A DNA stretch of 64,000 bases from Litorimonas sp963972195 (GCA_963972195.1 CAXATH010000001.1:186001-250000); one strand, 5' to 3'. Counted from the first letter of the stretch, positions 27,206 through 37,205 are shown. The notes: generated from the sequence alone by a model not told the origin. A program made the numbers and translations.

Positions 27206-28081
27206 TTAAAGCGATATGCCAGCGCGTTCCATTGCGGCTTCTACCGCACGTTTTGTCGCGTCTGTACAAGGCACAATGGGCAGGCGAACAGTCGGTTCCA
27301 TTTTGCCCAAGAGGGAAAGCGCGTATTTTGCAGGCGCCGGGCTTGGGCATAAAAACAGATCTTTGTGCAAGCGATCCAACTTCGCATTCAAGAATTTCGC
27401 CTTAACAAAATCTCCGCTCAATAGCGCTTCATGCATATCGGAATAGGCCTTCGGAGCGATATTGGACCCGACCGAAATGGCCCCTTTTCCACCGTGAGCG
27501 GAATGGCCGAGAGAGCTTGGATCATCACCTGAAAGCTGAATGAAATCTTCTCCGCAGCGGTCAATCAATCCTTGAACACGACCAACATCGCCAGTCGCGT
27601 CTTTACAGCCGATAACCGTAGGCAATTTTGAAAGCCGCCCCATCGTCTCATTCGTTATATCCACAACACTTCGGCCCGGAATATTATAAACGACAATCGG
27701 CACATCAACAGATTCCGATATCGCTCTGAAATGCTGGTAAATCCCTTCCTGGTTGGGTTTATTGTAATAAGGCGTCACCACGAGAATAGCGTCCGCGCCC
27801 TCCTCTTTGGCATGACGGGCATAGGCTTTGGAGACCGCGGTTTCATTCGATCCGGCGCCGGCGATAACCGGGACACGTCCTGCTGCCGCCTCGACACAAA
27901 GGGCGATGACCCGGCGATGCTCAGCATCGGTTAAAGTGGCCGACTCACCTGTTGTTCCGCATGGGACAAGGCCATGCGTGCCGTTTTCGATTTGCCATTC
28001 AATGAAATTCTGGAACGATTTCTCATCGACGCGGTTATCTTTAAACGGTGTTACAAGGGCTGTTATCGAACCTTTTATCAT
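27206..28081 (-). CDS. dapA: 4-hydroxy-tetrahydrodipicolinate synthase
   Basis: Condenses pyruvate with aspartate semialdehyde, the branch step to diaminopimelate and lysine. The 291-residue TIM barrel has GTTGESATLTDAEHRRV near residue 44, VVTPYYNKPNQEGIYQHF with the catalytic Tyr near residue 105, YNIPGRSVVDI, and the Schiff-base lysine in VIGCKDATGDVGR near residue 161. It is divergent from the transglycosylase gene with a 66-bp gap. Confidence 0.96.
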   Translation of the reverse strand: MIKGSITALVTPFKDNRVDEKSFQNFIEWQIENGTHGLVPCGTTGESATLTDAEHRRVIALCVEAAAGRVPVIAGAGSNETAVSKAYARHAKEEGADAILVVTPYYNKPNQEGIYQHFRAISESVDVPIVVYNIPGRSVVDITNETMGRLSKLPTVIGCKDATGDVGRVQGLIDRCGEDFIQLSGDDPSSLGHSAHGGKGAISVGSNIAPKAYSDMHEALLSGDFVKAKFLNAKLDRLHKDLFLCPSPAPAKYALSLLGKMEPTVRLPIVPCTDATKRAVEAAMERAGISL

Positions 28082-28147
28082 TTTGCTCTTTCATGTAGCT
28101 ATTCGAATCAATGGGGTTCGAATTTTTTAAGGATTTACAGACGGATA

Positions 28148-30244
28148 ATGCTCAAACGTCATAACTTTCTTTCATCCTACCAAGCAAGCCCCGCTTTGCC
28201 AAACTCTGTAAAATCATTCTGCAGAAAGAATGTTCTTTCCGCGACACTCATAGGGCTTATGGGTCTTACGGTAGCACAACCTGCTTTCGCCGCTCCGGAC
28301 GTAGCCCCCCGTCTCAAACCGGTTGCGCCCGCTCTTTCCAACTTCCTCTCAGACGAGGAAGCCCTTAGCCTTCGCAAGGCTATCAGCGCTGCAAATCGCG
28401 ACGACTGGTTGGAATTTGAGCTCTACAAGCGCAGTGTAGATGATAAAGTGGCGCGAAATCTCCTCACTTGGATACGCGCGAGCCAAGACAGAAGCGCGCC
28501 TTTCGAAACATTGACAGAAGCCGCACAAGAGCTTTCTGACTGGCCTCGCCAAATCACCATCCGGGCACGCGCCGAGTCGGAAATGTTTGACAATCCGCTC
28601 TCTCCAAAAGAGGCCATTGATTGGTTCAAAGGCGAAGCGCCTGTCTCCGGAGAAGGACGCGCAGCGTTAGCCCGAGCACATTACGCACGCGGAAACGATG
28701 AAACCGCCGATATGTGGCTCCGCTCCGCTTGGCGCGACGCAAAACTTACTCGGTCCAGACAACAGGAACTGTTTTCAGAATTTCGGACCAAGCTTACACC
28801 CGAAGATCATGCACGCCGCGCGGATCATCTTATTTGGAACGGCCGCTGGTATCTTGATAGCGCACAGGCACTTCTTCCTTTTATGGACCGAGATGAACGC
28901 AATTTGATGGACGCCCGTATTCGCGTCGCAGCGGATCGCGCTGGGATGGACGCCGCTATCGACGCTGTTCCCTCGAATTATCAATCTGACTCCGGACTTT
29001 TATATGAACGGGCAAAATGGCGTAGACGCAAACGTTCAAAGGATTATGCGCTTCCCCTTCTTCAAGAGATTCCAGGTGCCCCGCTAAATGACGAAGGAAA
29101 GGCCTCTATCTGGCGTGAAAGACAGATAATGGCCTATTGGATGATTAGCGAGAAACGCTTTTCTGAAGCCTATGATATTGTATTGGGTCACGGTTTCGAA
29201 GATGGAGCTGATTTTGCAGAAGCCGAATTTCTGGCGGGATGGCTTGCGCTTCGGAAACTAGGCAAACCTGAACAGGCACAGATCCACTTTCGTAGATTGG
29301 CAGATGCCGTTTCCACTCCGATTTCATTAGCTCGAGGCTATTATTGGTTGGGGCGCGCGCAAACCGGGGCAGATGCTGACATAAGCTTTTTTGAGGCGTC
29401 TAAATATCCAAATACATTTTATGGTCAATTAGCTTCGCTCGAAGTGGCTAATGGCTCGGCCATACTTACCCTGCCGCCCGAAGTGTCTTCAGAGTCAGAT
29501 ATAGAAGTTCTGAAAAAGGATGAACGCGTGAAGGCTATGCAGCTTTTAGGAGAAATAGGCGAGGAACGCCTTTTCTCTCAGATTGCCTTTCACCTGGATG
29601 ACACTTTGGAGACATTACCTGAGCTTGCCGCCCTCGCCAGCATATCAAAGGATTATGGTTACATGCGCCCCTCCTTGAGGGCCGCAAAGCAGGCTTCTCG
29701 TTTTCAAACGATGCTGACGGAGTCTGGCTATCCAAGAGTTCCCATTATTGAAGCTTTGCCAAATCAATTCGAAACAGCCTTTGTCTACGCGATTGCCCGG
29801 CAGGAAACAGAGTTTGAAACAAATGCCATTAGCTCCGCCCACGCTTATGGGCTCATGCAAATGATCGACTCAACGGCGCGTTATACGGCCCGTAAACACA
29901 ATGTTCCCTATAGCCAGACGAGACTTCTGAGTGACGCTGAATATTCTGCTCAGCTTGGGGCTTATCACCTCAATGATCTGCTCGAGCGTTGGGACGGTTC
30001 CTACATTTTAGCGGCCGTTTCTTATAACGCTGGGCCGCATCGCGCAAAGCAGTGGATAGAGACATATGGCGACCCACGGTCGGGAGAAATCGACCCAATC
30101 GATTGGATTGAATCCACGCCATTTTCCGAAACCCGCAACTATGTCCAAAGGGTTATGGAAAACATGCAGGTGTATCGCGCCCGCCTCAACGGCAACAGCT
30201 CTCCGCTCTATCTCGAACGTGATTTACGTCAAGGGCAGCAGTAG
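28148..30244 (+). CDS. Soluble lytic murein transglycosylase, Slt70-like
   Basis: Periplasmic enzyme cleaving peptidoglycan between MurNAc and GlcNAc with formation of 1,6-anhydroMurNAc. The 698-residue protein (from the ATG at 28148) has a signal peptide ending TVAQPAFAAPD, a long helical superhelix, and a C-terminal goose-lysozyme-like domain: AIARQETEFETNAISSAHAYG carries the catalytic Glu (ETEF), followed by GLMQMIDSTARYTA and AVSYNAGPHRAKQW. The reading frame is open a further 58 codons upstream, but that extension runs into dapA and has no signal-peptide logic, so I exclude it. Confidence 0.92.
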   Translation: MLKRHNFLSSYQASPALPNSVKSFCRKNVLSATLIGLMGLTVAQPAFAAPDVAPRLKPVAPALSNFLSDEEALSLRKAISAANRDDWLEFELYKRSVDDKVARNLLTWIRASQDRSAPFETLTEAAQELSDWPRQITIRARAESEMFDNPLSPKEAIDWFKGEAPVSGEGRAALARAHYARGNDETADMWLRSAWRDAKLTRSRQQELFSEFRTKLTPEDHARRADHLIWNGRWYLDSAQALLPFMDRDERNLMDARIRVAADRAGMDAAIDAVPSNYQSDSGLLYERAKWRRRKRSKDYALPLLQEIPGAPLNDEGKASIWRERQIMAYWMISEKRFSEAYDIVLGHGFEDGADFAEAEFLAGWLALRKLGKPEQAQIHFRRLADAVSTPISLARGYYWLGRAQTGADADISFFEASKYPNTFYGQLASLEVANGSAILTLPPEVSSESDIEVLKKDERVKAMQLLGEIGEERLFSQIAFHLDDTLETLPELAALASISKDYGYMRPSLRAAKQASRFQTMLTESGYPRVPIIEALPNQFETAFVYAIARQETEFETNAISSAHAYGLMQMIDSTARYTARKHNVPYSQTRLLSDAEYSAQLGAYHLNDLLERWDGSYILAAVSYNAGPHRAKQWIETYGDPRSGEIDPIDWIESTPFSETRNYVQRVMENMQVYRARLNGNSSPLYLERDLRQGQQ

Positions 30245-30250
30245 AAACCG

Positions 30251-31219
30251 TTAAATATCCAAGGCGCGATTCAACACCTCACTATCCACATTTCCGCCAG
30301 AACCGATTGCCACAACTTTCTCACCAGAGTTAAATGGTTTGTCCCGCAAGAGCGAGGCAATCGCCACTGCCCCACCCGGCTCCAAGGTCAAATCCAGTTC
30401 ACGTTTGACGATTGCCATGGCGCGCAAGCAGTCTTCGTCACTCACCGTAAACACACCTGATAGCGATTTTGAATTTATAGCCCAGGTCAGCTCACCCGGC
30501 TGGGGGGTCATTAAAGCATCGCATAGCGTTGCGGGAGGAGAGGACAGACTGACTCTCTCTCCGGCCTCTAGGGACATCTGATGATCATTGTAATTTTCGG
30601 GCTCAGCGCCGTAGATTTTCGCCGTTGGGCAAAGCTCTTGCAACGCCAGGCTGATGCCCGCACACATTCCGCCGCCGCCTAAGCACACAATCACCGCATC
30701 TAAATCCGGGAGCTGTTCGGCGAGTTCGATGCCAATACTTCCCTGACCGGCAATGATGTAAGGGTCATCAAATGACGGCACCACGACGCGGCCTGTCGCA
30801 CTGGAAATATCCTCAGCAATATTCTCCCGGCTCTCAGTCTGTCTGTCATAAAAACGAATTTCCGCGCCATAGGAAAGCACCGTTTCAACTTTTACCTTTG
30901 GGGCGTCCTTTGGCATGACAATCAGGGCTGGAATGCTTAGCTCTTTTGCCGCAATTGCGATCCCGATAGCGTGATTGCCCGAGGAAAACGCCACGACCCC
31001 GGACTTGGCCTGTTCGGCCGATAACTGAGAGAGCCGATTACGCGCGCCCCGGTATTTAAATGCGCCGCCTTTTTGTTTAGCTTCAGCCTTTAAAAACACT
31101 TGGCACCCGCAGAGCTCATCGATTTTGTCAGACCGGAGTAATGGCGTCTTTATAGTGTGAAGGTGCAAACGTTTTGAGGCTGCTAGGACATCTTCAAATT
31201 TAGGCACCAGGCTATTCAT
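30251..31219 (-). CDS. PLP-dependent threonine/serine dehydratase (or serine racemase) family enzyme
   Basis: The 322-residue fold-type II PLP enzyme has the Schiff-base lysine in GGAFKYRGARN near residue 54, VAFSSGNHAIGIA near residue 78, and the phosphate-binding GGGGMCAGISLA near residue 180. It lacks the C-terminal regulatory domain of biosynthetic IlvA, so it resembles catabolic threonine dehydratase or eukaryote-like serine racemase. Likely reaction: threonine to 2-oxobutyrate plus ammonia. It is convergent with the transglycosylase gene (6 bp) and divergent from the acyl-CoA ligase. Confidence 0.87.
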   Translation of the reverse strand: MNSLVPKFEDVLAASKRLHLHTIKTPLLRSDKIDELCGCQVFLKAEAKQKGGAFKYRGARNRLSQLSAEQAKSGVVAFSSGNHAIGIAIAAKELSIPALIVMPKDAPKVKVETVLSYGAEIRFYDRQTESRENIAEDISSATGRVVVPSFDDPYIIAGQGSIGIELAEQLPDLDAVIVCLGGGGMCAGISLALQELCPTAKIYGAEPENYNDHQMSLEAGERVSLSSPPATLCDALMTPQPGELTWAINSKSLSGVFTVSDEDCLRAMAIVKRELDLTLEPGGAVAIASLLRDKPFNSGEKVVAIGSGGNVDSEVLNRALDI

Positions 31220-31301
31220 AAATTACTCTCCTCAGGCGTGCTAGGCCATTGACGGTAGACGATACGCGTGGAAAGAAAAGTCTAAATAAACCACAAAGAA
31301 T

Positions 31302-32942
31302 ATGGGGACTATGATGCACGGCTTAATGATGAAACATGAGTTGATGATCAGCGATCTAATCGAACACGCTGCGACCGTTCACAAAGACCGCGAAATTTAT
31401 ACGCTCAATACGGATATGACAGAGCACCGCTATGGGTGGGGCGATTGCGCCGTCCGTGTTCGGAAGCTTGCTAATGCTTTGCTAAAAGCAGGCGTCAAAA
31501 AAGGCGACCGAGTTGCAACAATTGCGTGGAACAATTACCGCCATATTGAAGTCTACTACGCGGTCTCATCAATCGGAGCGATTGTTCACACTATCAACCC
31601 CCGTTTAAAGCCCAATCAAATCGCTTGGATGGTCAATCATGCTGAAGACAGCATGTTGATGTTCGACACCACATTTGGGCCAATTGTGGACGGCGTTTCT
31701 GCCATGTGCCCCACGGTCAAGAAATGGATTTGCCTCTCTGACAAAGAGAATATGCCGGACTATAAAACCGACGTAGAAGACTATGAGAGCTTCATCGCGG
31801 ACGCATCTGAGACAATCGAATGGGAACGGTTTGATGAAAACACGGCCTGTACGCTCTGTTATACGTCAGGAACGACAGGCGACCCTAAAGGCGTTCTCTA
31901 TTCGCATCGTTCAACAATTCTTCATGCCATGGCAGGCTGCTTCCAAGACGTCATTGGCGGGGGTTCGCTGGACACTATTCTGGGTGTTGTGCCCATGTTC
32001 CACGTCTCCGCTTGGGGTCTGGTCTACTCCGCCGCGATGGTCGGGGCAAAACTTGTCATGCCGGGACCCGGACTTGACGGTGCCAATCTTTGCAAAATGA
32101 TCAATCAGGAAGGCGTTACCCTCATGGCCGGCGTTCCAACTGTTTGGCTCGGCATTTACAACCATGCCAAGGAAAACAATATAGAGCTAAAGACAGTTAA
32201 AAAGGCCTTGGTTGGCGGCTCCGCACTCCCTGAAAGCCTCCTTCGCGCGTATGAATTGGATCTCGGGATCCCAATGCAGCAAGGCTGGGGCATGACAGAA
32301 ACCTCACCTCTGGGAACGACTTACTCTCCTTATCCCGGCACTGAGAATGATGATTATGAAGACCTTGTTGCTCATAAACTCATGGCGGGTCGTCGTATTT
32401 TTGGGGTAGATATGCGAATTGTCGATGATGAAGGAAATGTATTGCCGCAGGATGGTGAAGCGGAAGGACACCTTCATGTTCGCGGTCCTTGGATATCTTC
32501 AGGCTATTTCAAAGGAGCCGGATCCGAGAACTTTACTGATGATGGTTGGTTCCGCACAGGTGATGTGGGCGTACTCCACCCCAAAGGTTATATGGAGATT
32601 ACGGATCGCTCTAAAGACGTTATTAAATCTGGCGGTGAATGGGTGAGTTCAATAGAAGTCGAAAATGCCGCCTCAGATCACCCTGATGTTGCCATGGCCG
32701 CCTGTATTGGTCTGCACCATCCAAAGTGGCAGGAACGCCCGTTCCTCGTCGTGCAGCCTGTACCGGGCAAAACACCGGACAAGGAAGAAATCAAAGCCTG
32801 TATCGCACGCAAATGTGCCAAATGGTGGATGCCGGACGCTATCGTTTTTGTGGAGGCCCTGCCCCTTGGCGCGACAGGTAAAATCCTCAAACGAGAATTG
32901 AAAGAAGAATATAAAGACTTCGATCTGGAAGGGGCCGCTTAA
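31302..32942 (+). CDS. Fatty-acyl-CoA ligase (AMP-forming), AlkK-like
   Basis: The 546-residue acyl-activating enzyme has the AMP/ATP signature TLCYTSGTTGDPKGVLYSH at about 185-203, the A5-type motif QQGWGMTETSPLGT near residue 330, WFRTGDVGVLHPKGY near residue 415, and the late catalytic lysine in LPLGATGKILKREL. The N-terminus (MMHGLMMKHELMISDLIEHA) resembles the medium- and long-chain ligases grouped with AlkK. It makes acyl-CoA for beta-oxidation or lipid recycling. Its stop overlaps the convergent MFS gene by four bases. Confidence 0.9.
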   Translation: MGTMMHGLMMKHELMISDLIEHAATVHKDREIYTLNTDMTEHRYGWGDCAVRVRKLANALLKAGVKKGDRVATIAWNNYRHIEVYYAVSSIGAIVHTINPRLKPNQIAWMVNHAEDSMLMFDTTFGPIVDGVSAMCPTVKKWICLSDKENMPDYKTDVEDYESFIADASETIEWERFDENTACTLCYTSGTTGDPKGVLYSHRSTILHAMAGCFQDVIGGGSLDTILGVVPMFHVSAWGLVYSAAMVGAKLVMPGPGLDGANLCKMINQEGVTLMAGVPTVWLGIYNHAKENNIELKTVKKALVGGSALPESLLRAYELDLGIPMQQGWGMTETSPLGTTYSPYPGTENDDYEDLVAHKLMAGRRIFGVDMRIVDDEGNVLPQDGEAEGHLHVRGPWISSGYFKGAGSENFTDDGWFRTGDVGVLHPKGYMEITDRSKDVIKSGGEWVSSIEVENAASDHPDVAMAACIGLHHPKWQERPFLVVQPVPGKTPDKEEIKACIARKCAKWWMPDAIVFVEALPLGATGKILKRELKEEYKDFDLEGAA

Positions 32943-34186
32943 GGCTCCTTCCCTTCTCCCACACCGAAGAGCTTTCCTTTCTCAGTGAAGAGAATGACGC
33001 TCAAACTGATGAGCCCTAAAAGCACATAGGCGATCAAGAGGGGACGTACGGTTCCGTCAAAAACTCGGGCGACGATAATGCCTAATAGGCTTGATAAAGT
33101 CATGGTGATAAAGCCGTAAACCGCATTTGCGGTTCCGGCAATTTTACCCATAGGTTCGAGCGCCAATGACGTGAAATTTGCCCCCATCATTCCAAAACAA
33201 GCGAATGTCATCGCAAACAAGATATAAAACACCCAGAAGTCTTGGCCCACAAACTGCATCCACAACAAATTCACCAGAGACAAGGCGATAAAAACGAGAA
33301 CAACGGCATGGCTGATACGCCTCATGCCCCATTTGTCCACAACACGGCTATTGCTGTAATTCATAACCGCCAATACCCCCGCGATGCCGGCAAACCATAT
33401 CCAAAATCTATCGCCGCGCCCAAACACGTCATCAAAGACCTGCTCAGACGCGCCAATGAAGGAGAATAGGCATCCAAAGATAACGCCGCTTGCTATCATA
33501 TATCCGAAACTAACACGGTTCGTCAGCACGGCATGGAAGGCTTCTCTAATACTTTTCAGACTGAACGGACGGCGGTCTTCTTCCGGTAAGGTTTGGGGAA
33601 GACGAAATTGCGTCCATATAAAGACCAAAAATGAAAACGCGCCCAGGACGCCAAATATCCACTCCCATGGCGCGACGCTCATAACAAGTGTCCCCAAAGC
33701 CGGGGCAATAATCGGCACTATCATAAAGACCGTATAAACAAGAGACATGATGCGAGCCATGGCGCGTCCCGCAGACAGGTCACGAATGACCGCCCCTGCC
33801 GCGACCCGCGTCCCGGCGCAGGTTATCCCCTGAATAAATCGGAATGCCAAAAGCCAGTAAAAACTAGGCGCAATCATGCAGAGGAAGGACGTAATAAAAT
33901 ACCCAATAAGCGACCATTGCAACAACACTTTCCGTCCAAAGCGGTCCGAGATGGGCCCGAACACAAGTTGCGGAAACCCGAAACCTAGAATGAAGGCAAA
34001 GACAATAAGTTGTTGGTCGTTTGGGTTGACGATCTGAAGTTCTTCGCCAATAAGCGATAGAGCAGGCAGCATCACATCAATGCCAAGTGCCTGAAGGCCG
34101 AACACAGCTGCCATCATTGCCACGAATTCCCAGAGAGGAATTGGCAATTTCATACTATCACGTTTTACGGGTTTAGTCTGTGTCAT
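32939..34186 (-). CDS. MFS drug-resistance transporter, Bcr/CflA subfamily
   Basis: The 415-residue inner-membrane protein has twelve hydrophobic segments. It shows the MFS loop-2/3 motif GPISDRFGRKVLL near residue 78 and the Bcr/CflA-type RFIQGITCAGTRVAAGAVIRD-like segment with D at the end of helix 4-5, typical of proton-coupled exporters of bicyclomycin, chloramphenicol or amino-acid-like compounds. The actual substrate is unknown. It stands alone, between a convergent ligase and the nitroreductase end. Confidence 0.88.
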   Translation of the reverse strand: MTQTKPVKRDSMKLPIPLWEFVAMMAAVFGLQALGIDVMLPALSLIGEELQIVNPNDQQLIVFAFILGFGFPQLVFGPISDRFGRKVLLQWSLIGYFITSFLCMIAPSFYWLLAFRFIQGITCAGTRVAAGAVIRDLSAGRAMARIMSLVYTVFMIVPIIAPALGTLVMSVAPWEWIFGVLGAFSFLVFIWTQFRLPQTLPEEDRRPFSLKSIREAFHAVLTNRVSFGYMIASGVIFGCLFSFIGASEQVFDDVFGRGDRFWIWFAGIAGVLAVMNYSNSRVVDKWGMRRISHAVVLVFIALSLVNLLWMQFVGQDFWVFYILFAMTFACFGMMGANFTSLALEPMGKIAGTANAVYGFITMTLSSLLGIIVARVFDGTVRPLLIAYVLLGLISLSVILFTEKGKLFGVGEGKEP

Positions 34187-34276
34187 TTCGGGCCTATGCG
34201 CCCCTCATCTTTATTACGCAAGTCGCGAATTTGCAGGTCTAGGATGCGTTAATTCATAACCTCGGCAAAAAACTCG

Positions 34277-34948
34277 CTAAATAAAAGTAGAAATTTCCTC
34301 GAGATTTTTCTTTATCAGGGCATGTTTTGGTACAGTCGCGCTTTCTGCCGGGTGGCCGACGACCATCAAAACGAACGGTTTTTCGTTATCGGGCCGACCA
34401 CAAATCTCTCTCAGAAACCCCATAGGAGCAGGCGTATGCGTGAGAGTGCCAAGCCCTGCCGAGTGTAAAGCCGTGATAAGTAACCCAGTGGCTAACCCGA
34501 CAGATTCTGTCACATAATAATTTTTCTTATCCTGGCCCACGACCTCGCCGCCTCGGCGTTGTGCAAAGACAGCAATTAACCAAGGCGCGGTTTCGAGGAA
34601 AGGCTTACTCTCATCCGTGCCGAGAGGCGCTAAGGCGTGAAGCCATTCTTCTGACGCGCGGCCGCCATAAAATTCGGCTTCTTCAGCCTCGGCAGCGATA
34701 CGGATTTTTTGCTTCGTTTCACAATCGGAAATCGCTACGAAGTGCCAAGGTTGATGATTGGCACCACTCGGAGCCGTTCCAGCCGCTCTAATGCAGGTCT
34801 CAATTATGTCTTTTGGAACAGGCTTGTCGGAGAAGTCTCGTATAGTTCGGCGCGTCATAAGGCGATTCAAGACAGCCTCAGAGCGTTGCCGCATCTGCTC
34901 TTCGGTGAGGTCTTGATAGCCCTCTAAGGGGACATGTTCCTCGGTCAC
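34277..34948 (-). CDS. Nitroreductase family flavoprotein
   Basis: FMN-dependent oxidoreductase with MTRRTIRDFSDKPVPKD (FMN phosphate contacts) near residues 30-45, AAGTAPSGANHQPWHFVAI near residue 55, and GLGTLTHTPAPMGFL near residue 160. Family members reduce nitro compounds, quinones or ene substrates, and some act as dehalogenases; the role here is unknown. I place the start at a GTG overlapping the tdh stop as GTGA, with GGA a few bases upstream; a TTG four codons earlier is the alternative. It is the third gene of the kbl-tdh operon. Confidence 0.85.
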   Translation of the reverse strand: MTEEHVPLEGYQDLTEEQMRQRSEAVLNRLMTRRTIRDFSDKPVPKDIIETCIRAAGTAPSGANHQPWHFVAISDCETKQKIRIAAEAEEAEFYGGRASEEWLHALAPLGTDESKPFLETAPWLIAVFAQRRGGEVVGQDKKNYYVTESVGLATGLLITALHSAGLGTLTHTPAPMGFLREICGRPDNEKPFVLMVVGHPAESATVPKHALIKKNLEEISTFI

Positions 34949-36003
34949 ACTTGCGTCCAATCCAGAATGACCTTTCCTGTTTTTCCGGTTTCCATAAGGT
35001 CAAAGGCTTTCTGGAACTCTGTCGCCGCAAAACGGTGGGTGATAAGAGGGCTCATGTCCAGGCCGCCATCAATCAAAGCCAGCATTTTATACCAAGTCTC
35101 ATACATTTGACGGCCATAGATACCGCGCAAAGTTAATGCCTTGCCGACAATTTTACCAAAGTCGACAGGATAAGGCTTGGCCGGAATACCGAGCATCGCG
35201 ATGTTCCCCCCCATCAACATGCAATCCAGCATCTGATTGAAGGCTGGCTGGGCGCCGCTCATTTCGAGGCCAACATCAAAACCTTCATCTAGGCCGATTT
35301 CGTCCATGACCTTTTTCAGGTCTTCATTCATGGTGTTGACCATACGCGTCCGGGTCGTGAGCGTTTTGGCAAAATCCAATCGCCAGTCATTGATGTCCGT
35401 CAGCACAATACGTCTTGCGCCTGCGCGTTCAGCTACAGCCGCCGCCATAATCCCGATAGGCCCAGCGCCTGTAATCAGAACGTCTTCACCCACAAGGTCA
35501 AAGGCCAGAGTTGTGTGGACCGCATTGCCGAGCGGGTCGAGAATGGAGGCAATCTCCAGAGGGAAGTTCTTACCTAAAGGAATAACGTTAAATTCGGGGA
35601 GCGCTAGGTACTCGGCAAACGCGCCGGGCAAATTAACGCCTATGCCTTTCGTGTCCGGATCGAGGTGGAACCGCCCTGCCCGTGCATTCCGGGATTTGCG
35701 CCCTACCACATGGCCTTCCCCGCTAACGCGGTCACCGACTTTCACGCGCGTGACGGTAGAACCTACAGCCACTACGTGCCCGCCATATTCATGACCCACC
35801 ACGAGCGGAACAGGCACATTTTTCTGGGCCCACTCGTCCCATTGGTAAATATGCATATCCGTACCGCAAATGGCCGTGCGCTCGATTTTAATAAGCACCT
35901 CATTCGGGGTGATATCCGGGACAGGCACCTCTTCCATCCAAAGGCCTTTTTCAGACTTGGCTTTGACGAGCGCTTTCATGGTTTTCGGAAGTTTTTCAGC
36001 CAT
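34945..36003 (-). CDS. tdh: L-threonine 3-dehydrogenase
   Basis: Zinc- and NAD-dependent oxidation of threonine to 2-amino-3-oxobutyrate. The 352-residue medium-chain dehydrogenase shows RTAICGTDMHIYQWDEWA (catalytic Cys near residue 42), GHEYGGHVVAVGS, GEGHVVGRKSRNARAG covering the Tdh-specific segment, and VLITGAGPIGIMAAAVAE as the NAD site. The structural-zinc cysteines of the E. coli enzyme (CRNCRAG type) are absent; the segment reads SRNARAG. The start shares one base with the kbl stop (TAATG), giving strict coupling of the two-step threonine-to-glycine route. Confidence 0.94.
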   Translation of the reverse strand: MAEKLPKTMKALVKAKSEKGLWMEEVPVPDITPNEVLIKIERTAICGTDMHIYQWDEWAQKNVPVPLVVGHEYGGHVVAVGSTVTRVKVGDRVSGEGHVVGRKSRNARAGRFHLDPDTKGIGVNLPGAFAEYLALPEFNVIPLGKNFPLEIASILDPLGNAVHTTLAFDLVGEDVLITGAGPIGIMAAAVAERAGARRIVLTDINDWRLDFAKTLTTRTRMVNTMNEDLKKVMDEIGLDEGFDVGLEMSGAQPAFNQMLDCMLMGGNIAMLGIPAKPYPVDFGKIVGKALTLRGIYGRQMYETWYKMLALIDGGLDMSPLITHRFAATEFQKAFDLMETGKTGKVILDWTQV

Positions 36004-37205
36004 TAAATCACTCCCAACTCTTTGCCGACTTTGGTAAAGGCAGCAATAGTGCGGTCAATTTGTTCTGATGTGTGAGCGGCGCTCATTTGCGTTCTAATCC
36101 GGGCCTGACCTTTTGGAACGACCGGGAAGAAAAAGCCGATAACGTAAATGCCTTCATCCAAAAGCTTTGCAGCCATATCTTGTGCTATATTGGCGTCGCC
36201 TAACATGACAGGAATGATTGGATGCTCCCCCTCCGGAAGGGTGAATCCCGCATCTGTCATGCCTTTGCGGAATTGCTCTGAATTGGCTTTAAGTTGTTTT
36301 CGAAGATCGTTGCCCTGCTTCGCGAGCTCTAACGCTTTCAAACTTGCGCCAACCAATCCCGGCGCAAGAGAATTGGAGAAAAGATACGGGCGTGAGCGCT
36401 GGCGCAGCATATCCACCACGGATTGTTTTGCGCAGGTAAATCCGCCCATCGCGCCGCCCAGCGCTTTGCCGAGTGTACCTGTAAGGATATCGATACCGCC
36501 TTCGACACCGCGAAATTCGGCTGAGCCGCGGCCATTCTCGCCTAAAAACCCTGTCGCGTGACAATCATCAACCATGAGCAGAGCGCCAAATTCTTTTTTA
36601 AGCGCAACGATCTCGTCCAGCTTGGCAATCGTGCCGTCCATAGAAAAGACTCCATCGGTCGCGATTAAAATATTCCGGGCGCCATCAGCTATCGCAGCTT
36701 CGAGTTTCTCACGAAGGTCCGCCATGTCGGACGTCTTGAAGCGATACCGCATAGCTTTGCAAAGACGTATGCCATCGATAATCGAAGCGTGATTGAGTGT
36801 ATCGGAAATAATGGCGTCATCAGGGCCTAGCAAAGGCTCGAACAGACCTCCATTGGCATCAAAACAAGCCGCGTAAAGGATGCTATCTTCAAAACCGAGC
36901 CAGTCTGCGATAGATTTTTCTAGCTCACGGTGTTGGGCCTGAGTGCCGCAAATAAAACGCACTGAGGCCATACCGAAGCCATGCTCTTGGGTTGCATCCT
37001 GAGACGCTTTAATCAGGTCGGGATGATTGGCGAGTCCCAAGTAGTTATTGGCGCAGAAGTTCAAAACCTCTTTCTCTTTCCCGTCCTGGGTAATATCGAT
37101 GTCAGAGGACTGATCACTCGTAATCAAACGCTCACTCTTCCAAAGTCCTTCCTCTTTAATGGACTCCAGTTCTTTATCTAAATCTGCGTAAAAACTATCT
37201 GACAT
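36003..37205 (-). CDS. kbl: 2-amino-3-ketobutyrate CoA ligase (glycine C-acetyltransferase)
   Basis: Splits 2-amino-3-oxobutyrate with CoA into glycine and acetyl-CoA, right after Tdh. The 400-residue PLP enzyme is an alpha-oxoamine synthase like HemA. It has NFCANNYLGLANHPDLI, GMASVRFICGTQAQHRELE, MVDDCHATGFLGENGRG and the Schiff-base lysine in GTLGKALGGAMGGF near residue 242. The glycine made can feed HemA, encoded 34 kb away, and GlyA chemistry. It is the first gene of the operon; its promoter should lie in the 70 bp shared with the divergent UDG-fold gene. Confidence 0.95.
   Translation of the reverse strand: MSDSFYADLDKELESIKEEGLWKSERLITSDQSSDIDITQDGKEKEVLNFCANNYLGLANHPDLIKASQDATQEHGFGMASVRFICGTQAQHRELEKSIADWLGFEDSILYAACFDANGGLFEPLLGPDDAIISDTLNHASIIDGIRLCKAMRYRFKTSDMADLREKLEAAIADGARNILIATDGVFSMDGTIAKLDEIVALKKEFGALLMVDDCHATGFLGENGRGSAEFRGVEGGIDILTGTLGKALGGAMGGFTCAKQSVVDMLRQRSRPYLFSNSLAPGLVGASLKALELAKQGNDLRKQLKANSEQFRKGMTDAGFTLPEGEHPIIPVMLGDANIAQDMAAKLLDEGIYVIGFFFPVVPKGQARIRTQMSAAHTSEQIDRTIAAFTKVGKELGVI

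Noticed and set aside
27974..28147. Upstream 58-codon extension of the transglycosylase frame
   Set aside because: It runs antisense inside dapA and does not look like protein; a clean signal peptide starts at 28148.
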